Positions 40,968-48,282 of a DNA stretch of 64,000 bases are shown here, in pieces. This stretch comes from Fimbriimonas ginsengisoli Gsoil 348 (GTDB lineage Bacteria > Armatimonadota > Fimbriimonadia > Fimbriimonadales > Fimbriimonadaceae), in contig NZ_CP007139.1 of NCBI RefSeq assembly GCF_000724625.1, positions 3,224,001 through 3,288,000 of the forward strand, written 5' to 3'. Every line of letters starts with the position of its first letter. Positions within the stretch are counted from its first letter, which is position 1. A program made the position numbers and the translations under genes. The notes below the pieces were generated by a model, which saw only the letters and a list, made by a program, of their open reading frames with translations, was not told where the DNA came from and searched no databases.

Positions 40968-41693
40968 ATGGACCTAGATCGGTGCCCTAAATGCGGTGTT
41001 GCATGGATGGGCGGAGACAAATGCCGTTCGTGCGGCTTCGTTCCGGTCGGAGCAGGCCTAGATAAGCTGCCCAAAAAGAAGAAGAAGCGAAATCGAAAGT
41101 ACGTGGAGCCGGGTTCGGCGCGCGGACTCTTGGTAACCCTCGCGCTCGGAATGGCCGGAGTGGGGGCTTGGGTCTTCAAGCCATGGGAGGACGACTGGGA
41201 GTTGGTCCGTTCCCTCTTCGGTCAGGGCCGGCACCACAGCGTCGTAGGCGAGTGGGAGATCGTGAAGACGCTCGAAATCAAAAAAGGGAAGTCTGTTTTC
41301 GCGGCCAACCGGGTCAACAAAGGCACCCTAAAGTTCAGCAAAGACGGCAGCGTAAAGCTGGCTTTCCAGCGTGGGGGAGGGAAGACGGATGCCCAGGGCA
41401 AGTACCTGGTATCGGGTCGGCTCGTCGCAATGAACTCAATTCAAGCATCGGAGGCGCAGGCGGGAATTCTGCCGACCTCTATGAAGCTGGACCTCTCCTG
41501 GACGGGACCCGATTCCGTCGTCGCGTCGTGCAATGGAGCCGAGGCGATTTACCTTCGTCGACACCCGGAAGGAAATCCTTTGGTTCAATTGTTGCGAATG
41601 GGGCTTAAGCCGCAAAAGGCGGATTCTCCTGGCGCAATGCGCGGCTCACTCTCGACAATGCAAACCAACGACCAAAGCGATTCAGGTGAATGA
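40968..41693 (+). CDS. Zinc-ribbon membrane protein of unknown function
   Basis: 241 residues. It opens with a zinc ribbon (RCPKCGVAWMGGDKCRSCGF, two CxxC pairs), then a Lys-rich run (PKKKKKRNRK), one membrane helix (GLLVTLALGMAGVGAWVF, about 52-69), and an outward-facing beta domain starting VVGEWEIVKTLEIKKG, with GTLKFSKDGSVKLAF and GGKTDAQGKYLVSG. The second half resembles lipocalin-like 'expected-versus-model' beta proteins, but I cannot name a family. It precedes the prepilin gene by 16 bp and is probably co-transcribed with it. Confidence 0.7.
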   Translation: MDLDRCPKCGVAWMGGDKCRSCGFVPVGAGLDKLPKKKKKRNRKYVEPGSARGLLVTLALGMAGVGAWVFKPWEDDWELVRSLFGQGRHHSVVGEWEIVKTLEIKKGKSVFAANRVNKGTLKFSKDGSVKLAFQRGGGKTDAQGKYLVSGRLVAMNSIQASEAQAGILPTSMKLDLSWTGPDSVVASCNGAEAIYLRRHPEGNPLVQLLRMGLKPQKADSPGAMRGSLSTMQTNDQSDSGE

Positions 41694-41709
41694 GCTGAGG
41701 ACCCTTCTT

Positions 41710-42504
41710 ATGAGCCATCGAGCCACCTTCCGACGCGGTTTCACCATCATGGAACTGCTAGCCGTCATCGCGATTATCGCAATCCTCGCTGCAATCCTGT
41801 TTCCGGTGTTCGCCCGCGCCAAGGATAGCGGCCTTAAAACCACCGCCATGGCTCAAGCGAAGCAGCTTGGGACCTCTATGATCATGTACCTGGAGCAGGC
41901 CGACAACAAGCTGCTCCCTTCCACCAACTACACGGCGCCGGAAGGATCGCCCGAGCGGCTGTGGACCACGGTTCTCGAGCCGATGGTCAAGAGCGAAAAG
42001 GTCTTCATCGCCCCTGGCTCGGACGGGAAATTCGCCAGCAGTTGGGACCTCCGGGGTTGGCAGACGATCGGCTACAACAGCTCGACCGCCTACGACCACT
42101 CGCAGGGGTGCAAGGACAACGCGGCTGAGGATTGCGTCGCTTTCAAATCGGTCGCCGGGTTCGACAAGCAGGACCAGCCGTCTAATATGGCGCTGTTCGC
42201 TCTGACGCCCGGTGGCGAAGTGAGCGACAAATATTTGGGCTACGAGTTCAGCCCTTATAACGGCACTCCCCACCCGGAGAATCCGGCGCTATCTCCTCCC
42301 CTTGCCAGCGACCGGGACTTGATTAAAGAGCTGGGGCCGAGCGGGCTGCCTCCCGAAAAGCTGAAGCCGATCTACGCCCGTTACCTCAAGACGGGCAGCG
42401 ACGACGGCGTCTCGTTCGTGATCTTCGGGGACGGTCACGCCAAGGATTACTCAGCTAAAAAGATCAACGACGTAAATACCGGAATCGTCTGGCGGCTGCG
42501 ATAA
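41710..42504 (+). CDS. Prepilin-type protein (third copy, DUF1559-like)
   Basis: 264 residues from ATG 41710, with GAGG 10 nt upstream. Prepilin signal [20 protein letters not shown] with Glu at +5, then FPVFARAKDSGLKTTAMAQA. The final part VSFVIFGDGHAKDYSAKKIN keeps the DGH but lacks the preceding His of H-X9-DG. The FTIMELLA variant is less typical than that of the other two copies. The open frame extends back to 41533 inside the previous gene without conservation. Confidence 0.87.
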   Translation: MSHRATFRRGFTIMELLAVIAIIAILAAILFPVFARAKDSGLKTTAMAQAKQLGTSMIMYLEQADNKLLPSTNYTAPEGSPERLWTTVLEPMVKSEKVFIAPGSDGKFASSWDLRGWQTIGYNSSTAYDHSQGCKDNAAEDCVAFKSVAGFDKQDQPSNMALFALTPGGEVSDKYLGYEFSPYNGTPHPENPALSPPLASDRDLIKELGPSGLPPEKLKPIYARYLKTGSDDGVSFVIFGDGHAKDYSAKKINDVNTGIVWRLR

Positions 42505-42512
42505 GCCTCGGG

Positions 42513-42634
42513 CTTTGGAGTGCGAGACCTCTAGGTCTCGCACTCCAAAGCTGGTCCCTCTCCCGAAAAGTAGAGGGACCATTTCAGGGAAAAGCGCGAC
42601 CGAGGTCGCGCACTCCCAAGGCGAGCAAGCTCGC
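42513..42634. repeat. Cluster of four palindromes before the bet stop codon
   Basis: A 38-bp palindrome with 17-bp arms (42513-42550, containing GTGCGAGACC and GGTCTCGCAC), a hairpin TGGTCCCTCT...AGAGGGACCA (42552-42581), GCGCGACCgaGGTCGCGC (42594-42611) and GCGAGCaaGCTCGC (42621-42634). They lie between the convergent prepilin and bet genes; the last one touches the bet stop. Confidence 0.88.
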
Positions 42635-43627
42635 TTAATCCAGATCGAGCGGCTCGCCGGCGTTGATGGCTTCCGCGGCGGCGGTGGCCATATCCAGATG
42701 CTCCTCGTCGGCGTTGATGAGCCAGTCGATGAAGAGCGAGGCGACGGCCTTACTGGAGTCGTCCTCCAATCCGTACGCCTCCATGACGAGGTGGCGGATG
42801 GTGGGGACGTCTTCCTCGGGGATCATCCGCTCGCGAGCTTTGCTCGCCATCATCTTCCGCTGGCTGTCGGTCAGCGGGTCGGTGAACATCTTGGGCATCG
42901 GCCAGCGAACCGGCACGTAGCCAAAGGCGATCTTGCCTTCCGGAGACTCGGCCGTTTTTGGCGCCGAAACCGGCTCGGCGAAGGCTCTTGACGCGACATC
43001 CGCCAAGGCTCGTCCCTCGAGAATCTCGTTCGGATCGCGTTCAACCCGGGACGCGGGTTCCGGGGCCGGCAGGTCCGCCTGCTCCATTTCCTCATGGATG
43101 TAAAGGCCGCTCATGTCGGAAGGAAATGCCTTTCGGAGGGCGAGCGCTTCCGCGCACTTCGCGAGCATCGCGTGCGGCATCTTGCGCCATTGGAACCCTT
43201 GGTCGTCGCCGGGGTAGTACTCGTCCCACCGAGCGGTGGCGCTAAACGCGCAACGCTGCCCGGAGACCATCTTGTACACGGTCACCTTGGCTTTGGACGG
43301 ATAGCCTCGATCTGAGGCGCCTTCGAATTCGGCGTCGTCGCTTCCGGCGTACTTACCGGTTCGGTCGGCGATCAGCCGCAGGCCGTCGATGCCGACCTGA
43401 ATAACCCCTTTTCCTTTTCGCTTGACGAAGTAAATCTGCTTCGCCAGCGGATCAAGTCCGGCGCGTCGCGCTTGGTGGAAGAAGAGCTCGAGCTCGTCGT
43501 GAGTCGCGCCCGCGGCCACGGTGCGCTTGATGAGATCGATCTTCGCCTCCCAATCGGGTTGCGGCTCGACGGGTAGAGGCGAGATCCTCAATATTTCGGC
43601 GGTTTGGGTCGCCGCGTTGGCTGCCAT
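42635..43627 (-). CDS. Phage-type recombination protein Bet (Red-beta family)
   Basis: 330 residues. The conserved Bet core spans about 30-175: DLIKRTVAAGATHDELELFF, ARRAGLDPLAKQIYFVKRKG, VQVGIDGLRLIADRTGKYAG, RWDEYYPGDDQ, and HAMLAKCAEALALRKAFPSD. Such proteins anneal complementary single strands and work with an exonuclease. None is encoded beside it. The C-terminal 150 residues are acidic and unlike lambda Red-beta (KMMASKARERMIPEEDVPTI), perhaps a partner-binding tail. A GGAGG lies 12 nt before the ATG. Confidence 0.88.
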   Translation of the reverse strand: MAANAATQTAEILRISPLPVEPQPDWEAKIDLIKRTVAAGATHDELELFFHQARRAGLDPLAKQIYFVKRKGKGVIQVGIDGLRLIADRTGKYAGSDDAEFEGASDRGYPSKAKVTVYKMVSGQRCAFSATARWDEYYPGDDQGFQWRKMPHAMLAKCAEALALRKAFPSDMSGLYIHEEMEQADLPAPEPASRVERDPNEILEGRALADVASRAFAEPVSAPKTAESPEGKIAFGYVPVRWPMPKMFTDPLTDSQRKMMASKARERMIPEEDVPTIRHLVMEAYGLEDDSSKAVASLFIDWLINADEEHLDMATAAAEAINAGEPLDLD

Positions 43628-43649
43628 TTTGTTTCGTGTCCTCCATCGT

Positions 43650-43669
43650 CACCGGGCTCTCCCCCGGTG
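43650..43669 (-). promoter_or_regulatory. Hairpin in the bet leader
   Basis: CACCGGG-ggagag-CCCGGTG on the minus strand, directly upstream of the GGAGG ribosome site of bet. It could modulate translation; I do not match it to a known riboswitch. Confidence 0.45.
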
Positions 43670-43900
43670 GGAAACCTCGCTTTCTTAGTGGCCGCTCGGC
43701 GGCTAAAAATAGTAGACAAGATCTCCTGTTTTTCTACGTCTATTCCTCTTTCTCCGGTGCCGCATCGGCTCCGATTTCCGAGGAAAAGTATAGCTTTCTT
43801 CCATATTATAAGTCAGTTTGGCCCGAAAATGGTAGTGGTTGGAACGCTATGAAGTGGCTTTAAAATGTAACATGCGTGTCTACCTAAACGTAGGAACGGG

Positions 43901-44254
43901 GTGAGCATTCCGCAACAATTCGTTCTCCCCTTAGACGGGCGGAGGAAGGGGTCGCCGCACAGGGAAATTCGCCGGTGCGTACGTCGCGTTCACCTCGAGC
44001 CGACGGCCGATGGAACGTACGTCTTTCGCGCTCGAAGCTTTTCACGGCTTCGTGGACGTGTCTATTACTGCCGCGTCAATCCGGAAACCGGTTACGTCTG
44101 GTGCAACTGCAAAGACTTCATGTATCGCCACGGGCCGTCCGGGGCGACTTACTGGAGCGGCCATGTCTGCAAACACCTAAGGCGTGCCATCCGCACCGTG
44201 CGAATGGTAGAGCGCCGGAATCAGGAAGCCGCGTCGAGGCGCAGGCACGGCTAG
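43901..44254 (+). CDS. SWIM-type zinc-finger protein
   Basis: 117 residues from a GTG at 43901. The SWIM signature C-x-C-x(19)-C-x-H is complete: Cys68 and Cys70 (GYVWCNCKDF), Cys90 and His92 (SGHVCKHLRRA). The surrounding sequence is very basic (ARSFSRLRGRVYYCRVNPET; tail ERRNQEAASRRRHG), which suggests nucleic-acid binding. SWIM domains occur in recombination mediators and helicase partners. It is divergent from bet and shares a 273-bp promoter region with it, so a joint role in recombination is possible. Confidence 0.8.
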   Translation: MSIPQQFVLPLDGRRKGSPHREIRRCVRRVHLEPTADGTYVFRARSFSRLRGRVYYCRVNPETGYVWCNCKDFMYRHGPSGATYWSGHVCKHLRRAIRTVRMVERRNQEAASRRRHG

Positions 44255-44287
44255 CCGATCGTTCTCATAGGCGAGCCGTTCAAAAGG

Positions 44288-46462
44288 TTAATTCCGGAGA
44301 AGCGCGGCCAATTTGTCTAAGGATTCGGCTGCAATCTTGGCTTGTTCCTCGGCTTCCGGCCAGTTTCGCTGCTCGATTGCCTCGCGGATTCCGGGAAGCG
44401 TCTTCACTCCGTAACCGGTGTAAAAGCCTGGCGCATAGATCGTGTGCCGGTACCAGGTCCGTCGGGGCAAACCCGGTCCGAGGAGGGCGCGCTCGCACTG
44501 AATGAGCTTCGCGTCGTTCGGGCGAGAATTTTTCGCGGCTTCCTTCAATCGGGCGACCGCGTCCAGCAATGGCTTCAGATCCACCTTCGGGACCGCGGCT
44601 TTGGGAACTGGGATGATGTTTTTGTCGCGCGGATCGAAGGAGGCGGCTAAGGAGCCGTCGGCGATGGAGGCGTTAAGGTCATCGGTCTTCTGTCGCATCT
44701 CGTCCACGAGGGCGACGACCTCCTTCGCATACTTCTCGACGACAGTTGCGAATCGGCCGTAGTCCATCGGGAGCGAATCGGCGTTCGCCATGCGAAGAAC
44801 CGCGCGGCCACCGGTCTTGGCGAGCAGAACGCCGTAAGCATAGTCGGGGTCCAGGAATCGGGTGAACCACTCGAAGGTGTCGTAAGCTGAGTGGTACTGG
44901 TTGCCCTCCCCTTCGCCTCCGAAGCCGAAGTTTAACGATGCCACTCCGATGTGCTGAAGGAACGGGGAATAGTCGCTTCCCGATCCTAACGGCGAGATGG
45001 CGAGATCGTCGGCGCTGCGCGCTTTCTTCTTCTCTTCAGCAGCGCCGGTCACAATGGCGCGGGCGCGCAGCCGGGCTCCGATAGACATCGGCGCTTCGGC
45101 ATCGGGGACGTCGCGCATGATACCGTTCATGAATGGCTCCAGGCTGTGCGACCCGCCGACGCCGAAGAAGCCGCGAGAGTTGGAGTCGGAATTGATGTAG
45201 GCGACCGCCTTTTGCGATAGCTCCTCGGCGTGAGTCTCAACCCACTCGGTCGAACCGAGCAACCCCGGCTCTTCTCCGTCCCACGAGCAGTAGACGATGG
45301 TACGTTTCGGCTTCCATCCATTCTTGGCCAGCGCTCCGAGCGCCTTTGCTTCGGACAACATTGCGACTTGGCCGCTGAGAGGATCGTCGGCGCCACAGAC
45401 CCAGGCGTCGTGGTGGTTTCCACGAATCACCCACTGGTCTTTCAGATCTGTTCCGGGAAGGATCGCGATGACGTCTCGCGCCTCCACCAGCTGCCAATCA
45501 AACTCGACCTTCAACCGAACCGTGGATTTACCCGGTCCGATATGGTAGGTGAGGGGTAGCGCGCCGCGCCAGGCCTCCGGCGCGACGGGTCCCGTAAGAT
45601 CTTTTAGCAGTGGGATGGCATCCCCGTAAGAAATCGGAAGGGTCGGAATCTTAGTGATCGTCGGCGCTTCGGTGACAGCGAGCCGTTTGGCATCCTTGGT
45701 CGCTCCGATTCCCGGGGTGAGCGGGTCGCCCGGGTACACCGGCATGTCGGCGATCGAGCCTCGCTGGACGGAGTCCTCGTTTCGATAACCGCCCTGCGGG
45801 TAGACGTCTCCCTGGAAGTAGCCGTCGTCTTTCGGATCGGAGTAGATAAGGCACCCGATCGCGCCATGCTCGGCCGCGACTTTCGGCTTAATTCCGCGCC
45901 ATCCGCCGCCGTATCGGGCGATGACGATCTTGCCCTTAACCTCAATGCCGCGCTTTTCCAGTTCCTCATAGTCCGCCGGCATGCCGAAGTTGACATAAAC
46001 CAGCTTTCCACGTACGTCTCCGTCACGCGAGTAAGCGTTGTATGGGGGGAGTTCCTCGGCGGTTAGGCGGGCAGAGGTGTCGCCGACGATCGGTGGCTCG
46101 GTCAGCTTCGCCTTGAACATCCCCATCGTGAGGATTCGGGTGCGGGGAGAGGGGAAGAGGACGGTGAACGTCTCGATGTGGGCTTGGAGTCCAAAGGACT
46201 CGTAAAGCTTGAGCATGAAGTTTGCGTTTTCTAACCCGTAAGGAGATCCTACGTGGTGCGGACGCGCGCTCAGGCGTTTCATCCATCCGCGGAGGTCACC
46301 GGCGTTAATCGCGGCATCGAACTTAGTTTCGAGCTCGCGCTCGCGCACGGAGCCGACCGGGGAGAATCCAACCAGCGGGATCGGCTTCGGTTGAGGAAGC
46401 GGACTTTGGCTTGGGGTGGATTGGGGAAAGAGCAGGGCAAGGGAGGCAGCGACGATGCTCAT
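44288..46462 (-). CDS. M28-family peptidase, glutamate-carboxypeptidase-II-like
   Basis: 724 residues. A short hydrophobic start (IVAASLALLFPQSTPS) suggests export. After an apical/PA domain (about 120-290; YARYGGGWRGIKPKVAAEHG, SDPKDDGYFQGDVYPQGGYR) the zinc peptidase domain shows RGNHHDAWVCGADDPLSG (His, Asp ligands), SWDGEEPGLLGSTEWVE (Glu base and ligand), YINSDSNSRGFFGVGGSHSL, and FGGEGEGNQYHSAYDTFEWF (last His). The C-terminal helical domain matches the transferrin-receptor-like dimerisation domain (GPGLPRRTWYRHTIYAPGFY). It probably trims C-terminal acidic residues from peptides. Confidence 0.93.
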   Translation of the reverse strand: MSIVAASLALLFPQSTPSQSPLPQPKPIPLVGFSPVGSVRERELETKFDAAINAGDLRGWMKRLSARPHHVGSPYGLENANFMLKLYESFGLQAHIETFTVLFPSPRTRILTMGMFKAKLTEPPIVGDTSARLTAEELPPYNAYSRDGDVRGKLVYVNFGMPADYEELEKRGIEVKGKIVIARYGGGWRGIKPKVAAEHGAIGCLIYSDPKDDGYFQGDVYPQGGYRNEDSVQRGSIADMPVYPGDPLTPGIGATKDAKRLAVTEAPTITKIPTLPISYGDAIPLLKDLTGPVAPEAWRGALPLTYHIGPGKSTVRLKVEFDWQLVEARDVIAILPGTDLKDQWVIRGNHHDAWVCGADDPLSGQVAMLSEAKALGALAKNGWKPKRTIVYCSWDGEEPGLLGSTEWVETHAEELSQKAVAYINSDSNSRGFFGVGGSHSLEPFMNGIMRDVPDAEAPMSIGARLRARAIVTGAAEEKKKARSADDLAISPLGSGSDYSPFLQHIGVASLNFGFGGEGEGNQYHSAYDTFEWFTRFLDPDYAYGVLLAKTGGRAVLRMANADSLPMDYGRFATVVEKYAKEVVALVDEMRQKTDDLNASIADGSLAASFDPRDKNIIPVPKAAVPKVDLKPLLDAVARLKEAAKNSRPNDAKLIQCERALLGPGLPRRTWYRHTIYAPGFYTGYGVKTLPGIREAIEQRNWPEAEEQAKIAAESLDKLAALLRN

Positions 46463-46505
46463 AACCGAGCCCGGAGACTACCTCGGTCGGCTACCCTTAT
46501 GGGAA

Positions 46506-47141
46506 ATGGAATTCGACGGCATCATCGATATTTCGCGTACGATCACCGCGGAATCGGTCGTGTATCCGGGCGATCCTCGGTTGGAGATGTCGCCATTCCT
46601 GTCGATCGGCGAAGAGTCGCCTTGTAACGTGACCCGTCTTGGCTGGATTACCCACTTCCTCACCCATGTCGATCCGCCGCTCCATTTCGTAGCTGGTGGA
46701 TTATCGGTGGCCGAAATGAGCCTCGATTCGTTTTGTGGCCAAGCGGTGGTGGTTCACGCTCACGGGGCTGTGATCGAGCCCGCCGATCTTCCTATGGCGG
46801 AAGAAATCCGCGGGCGTTGCATTCTATTTAGAACATCCAACTCTGATCGATGGGACCCGCGTACGTTCATCGAAGACCACGTCTATGTGGCGCACGAGAC
46901 TGCGCTCAGCCTTGTCGAGATGGGTGCGAAGCTGGTTGGGATCGACTACCTTAGCCCCGATCGTTTCGGGGACGAGGAGTATCCAGTGCACCGCACTCTA
47001 CTTGGCGCGGGCATTCCGATCCTCGAGGGGATCGACCTCTTGCAGGTGGCTCCGGGGCGGTATAGCTTATTCGCGCTTCCCCTTAAGATCGCGGAGGGGG
47101 ATGGATCGCCTGTTCGGGCGATTTTGCTGCCCTTTAAATGA
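46506..47141 (+). CDS. Cyclase-family protein, kynurenine-formamidase-like
   Basis: 211 residues, the length of KynB. The metal site of the cyclase family (HxGTHxDxPxH) appears as THFLTHVDPPLHFVAGG; the N-terminal IIDISRTITAESVVYPGDPR and the C-terminal YSLFALPLKIAEGDGSPVRA are family hallmarks. KynB hydrolyses N-formylkynurenine, but other cyclase-family members act on different amides, and no kyn neighbour is present. ATG 46506 is used; the upstream ATG at 46458 would add an unconserved leader that overlaps the divergent peptidase gene. Confidence 0.85.
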   Translation: MEFDGIIDISRTITAESVVYPGDPRLEMSPFLSIGEESPCNVTRLGWITHFLTHVDPPLHFVAGGLSVAEMSLDSFCGQAVVVHAHGAVIEPADLPMAEEIRGRCILFRTSNSDRWDPRTFIEDHVYVAHETALSLVEMGAKLVGIDYLSPDRFGDEEYPVHRTLLGAGIPILEGIDLLQVAPGRYSLFALPLKIAEGDGSPVRAILLPFK

Positions 47142-47145
47142 AGCA

Positions 47146-47169
47146 GGGCCCCGTCGTGTGACGGGGCCC
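47146..47169. terminator. Bidirectional terminator-like hairpin
   Basis: GGGCCCCGTC-gtgt-GACGGGGCCC, a perfect 10-bp stem starting 5 nt after the cyclase stop and 46 bp before the pseudopilin stop on the other strand. Confidence 0.8.
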
Positions 47170-47214
47170 CAGGAGGTGCTTCGGTTTGGTTCTTTTTGGA
47201 AGGAACTTTTCGAC

Positions 47215-47625
47215 TTACTTGGTCATCACGCCAGGGATGAAGCCGTTGTGGCCGGCATGGCTGCAGCTGATGCCGAGGGAGCCGGTGGGGATGGCGGTGG
47301 AGGCGCCGCCCTCGTCGTTCACCGAACCGGTGGTGGCGACGGAGTACGTGCCGCCGTCCGGACAGCTCGGCACTGCGCCGAGGTCGGGAGTGAGAGCGGA
47401 GATCGTCATCGTGGTGAAGTCGGCGGCTCGGTTCTTCACTTTCCACGCCTGGGCGGCGTTGGCGATCGACTGCATGTTGGCTCGGCAGGTCTTCTTACTG
47501 GAGTCGGCGACCGAGCTCAGGTAGAGCGGCAACGCGACCGCCATGAGAGTGGCGAGGATCAGGACGACGACGAGGAGTTCGACGAGGGTGAAACCACGGC
47601 GATTGTTCTTCTTGAAGGATGGCAT
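47215..47625 (-). CDS. Type IV pseudopilin
   Basis: 136 residues. Prepilin signal NRRGFTLVELLVVVLILATL with Glu at +5, then MAVALPLYLSSVADSSKKTC and an AQAWKVKNRAA helix, closer to classical PilA/GspG/ComGC pilins than to the larger DUF1559-type copies in this window. Three cysteines (KKTC, VPSCPDGG, ISCSHAG) could form a disulfide-bonded loop at the C-terminus. It would be a minor component of a pilus or secretion filament; no assembly genes are nearby. A GGAG lies 11 nt before the ATG. Confidence 0.88.
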   Translation of the reverse strand: MPSFKKNNRRGFTLVELLVVVLILATLMAVALPLYLSSVADSSKKTCRANMQSIANAAQAWKVKNRAADFTTMTISALTPDLGAVPSCPDGGTYSVATTGSVNDEGGASTAIPTGSLGISCSHAGHNGFIPGVMTK

Positions 47626-47795
47626 TTTGGTCTGTTCTCCGGTTGAGGCGAGTTGCTTGAGCGTTCTTGTCTCGGTAGCTCTTCCTGTCTTTCGTTTTCG
47701 GCAATGCCCGGAGAAACCTTAGGGGGCGCAATTATTTCGGACAAAAAACGCCCAGAAAACGGCGATTTGAACCTACGCTCTAAGCCCTACCGGGC

Positions 47796-48215
47796 CTAGC
47801 GAAGTCCCAGACCGCTCATCCGCCGCTCGTCGCCGATCAACCCTCCGGTCCGGAGATCGAGCTCGAAAACCGTGCAAGTTCGGCCGGGCACCATCGCTTC
47901 GTCGTAGACGATCACGACGGCTCGGCGCGTGGGGTCTTGGTTGTCCATGGTGTCGACGACTTCGCGGGCGATACCGGAGAGGAGTCCCGGAACACCTTCC
48001 GCCTCGGCGACCAGCAGCCCTCGCGTTCGATATCCCAGTTCGGGCGTGCTGTGCAGGGAACGGACGGAAATCACCGCCGCTACCGGCCCGTGCGACGCTC
48101 GGAATTCTTGGATCGTGTCCCCGATCATGCCGGCGAAGCTGCGCGCCACCACCGTGTGGCGTCCTTCGATAGGTAGACGAGTCTGCCGAATAACCTTCCT
48201 GGTAAGCACCTGCAT
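47796..48215 (-). CDS. Conserved-looking protein of unknown function
   Basis: 139 residues from ATG 48215, chosen because a TATTAT box ends 7 nt upstream; ATG 48224 would add three residues. An N-terminal basic part (QVLTRKVIRQTRLPIEGRHT) is followed by alternating strands (AAVISVRSLHSTPELGYRTR, GLLVAEAEGVPGLLSGIARE) and RRAVVIVYDEAMVPGRTCTV. No motif points to a reaction. There are no neighbours on the same transcript. Confidence 0.6.
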   Translation of the reverse strand: MQVLTRKVIRQTRLPIEGRHTVVARSFAGMIGDTIQEFRASHGPVAAVISVRSLHSTPELGYRTRGLLVAEAEGVPGLLSGIAREVVDTMDNQDPTRRAVVIVYDEAMVPGRTCTVFELDLRTGGLIGDERRMSGLGLR

Positions 48216-48222
48216 GTCCACC

Positions 48223-48228
48223 ATAATA
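48223..48228 (-). promoter_or_regulatory. Candidate -10 box TATTAT
   Basis: Minus strand, 7 nt (GGTGGAC) before the ATG at 48215; it also overlaps the alternative ATG at 48224, which argues against that start. Confidence 0.4.
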
Positions 48229-48282
48229 TCAAGGAATGTGGACGAAACATGTAGACGCTATGTAAAGATGTGCGCCATTTTT

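Noticed and set aside
39325-44254. Prophage or integrative element bounded by the tRNA-Pro
   Set aside because: Only an integrase fragment, vapBC and bet are suggestive. No structural, portal or terminase gene and no clear attachment-site duplication of the tRNA 3' end was seen.
46458-46505. Longer start of the kynurenine-formamidase-like gene
   Set aside because: The added residues overlap the divergent peptidase start and are not part of the conserved family N-terminus.
47796-48224. Start at ATG 48224
   Set aside because: The TATTAT box overlaps this ATG, so transcription would start downstream of it; ATG 48215 fits better.
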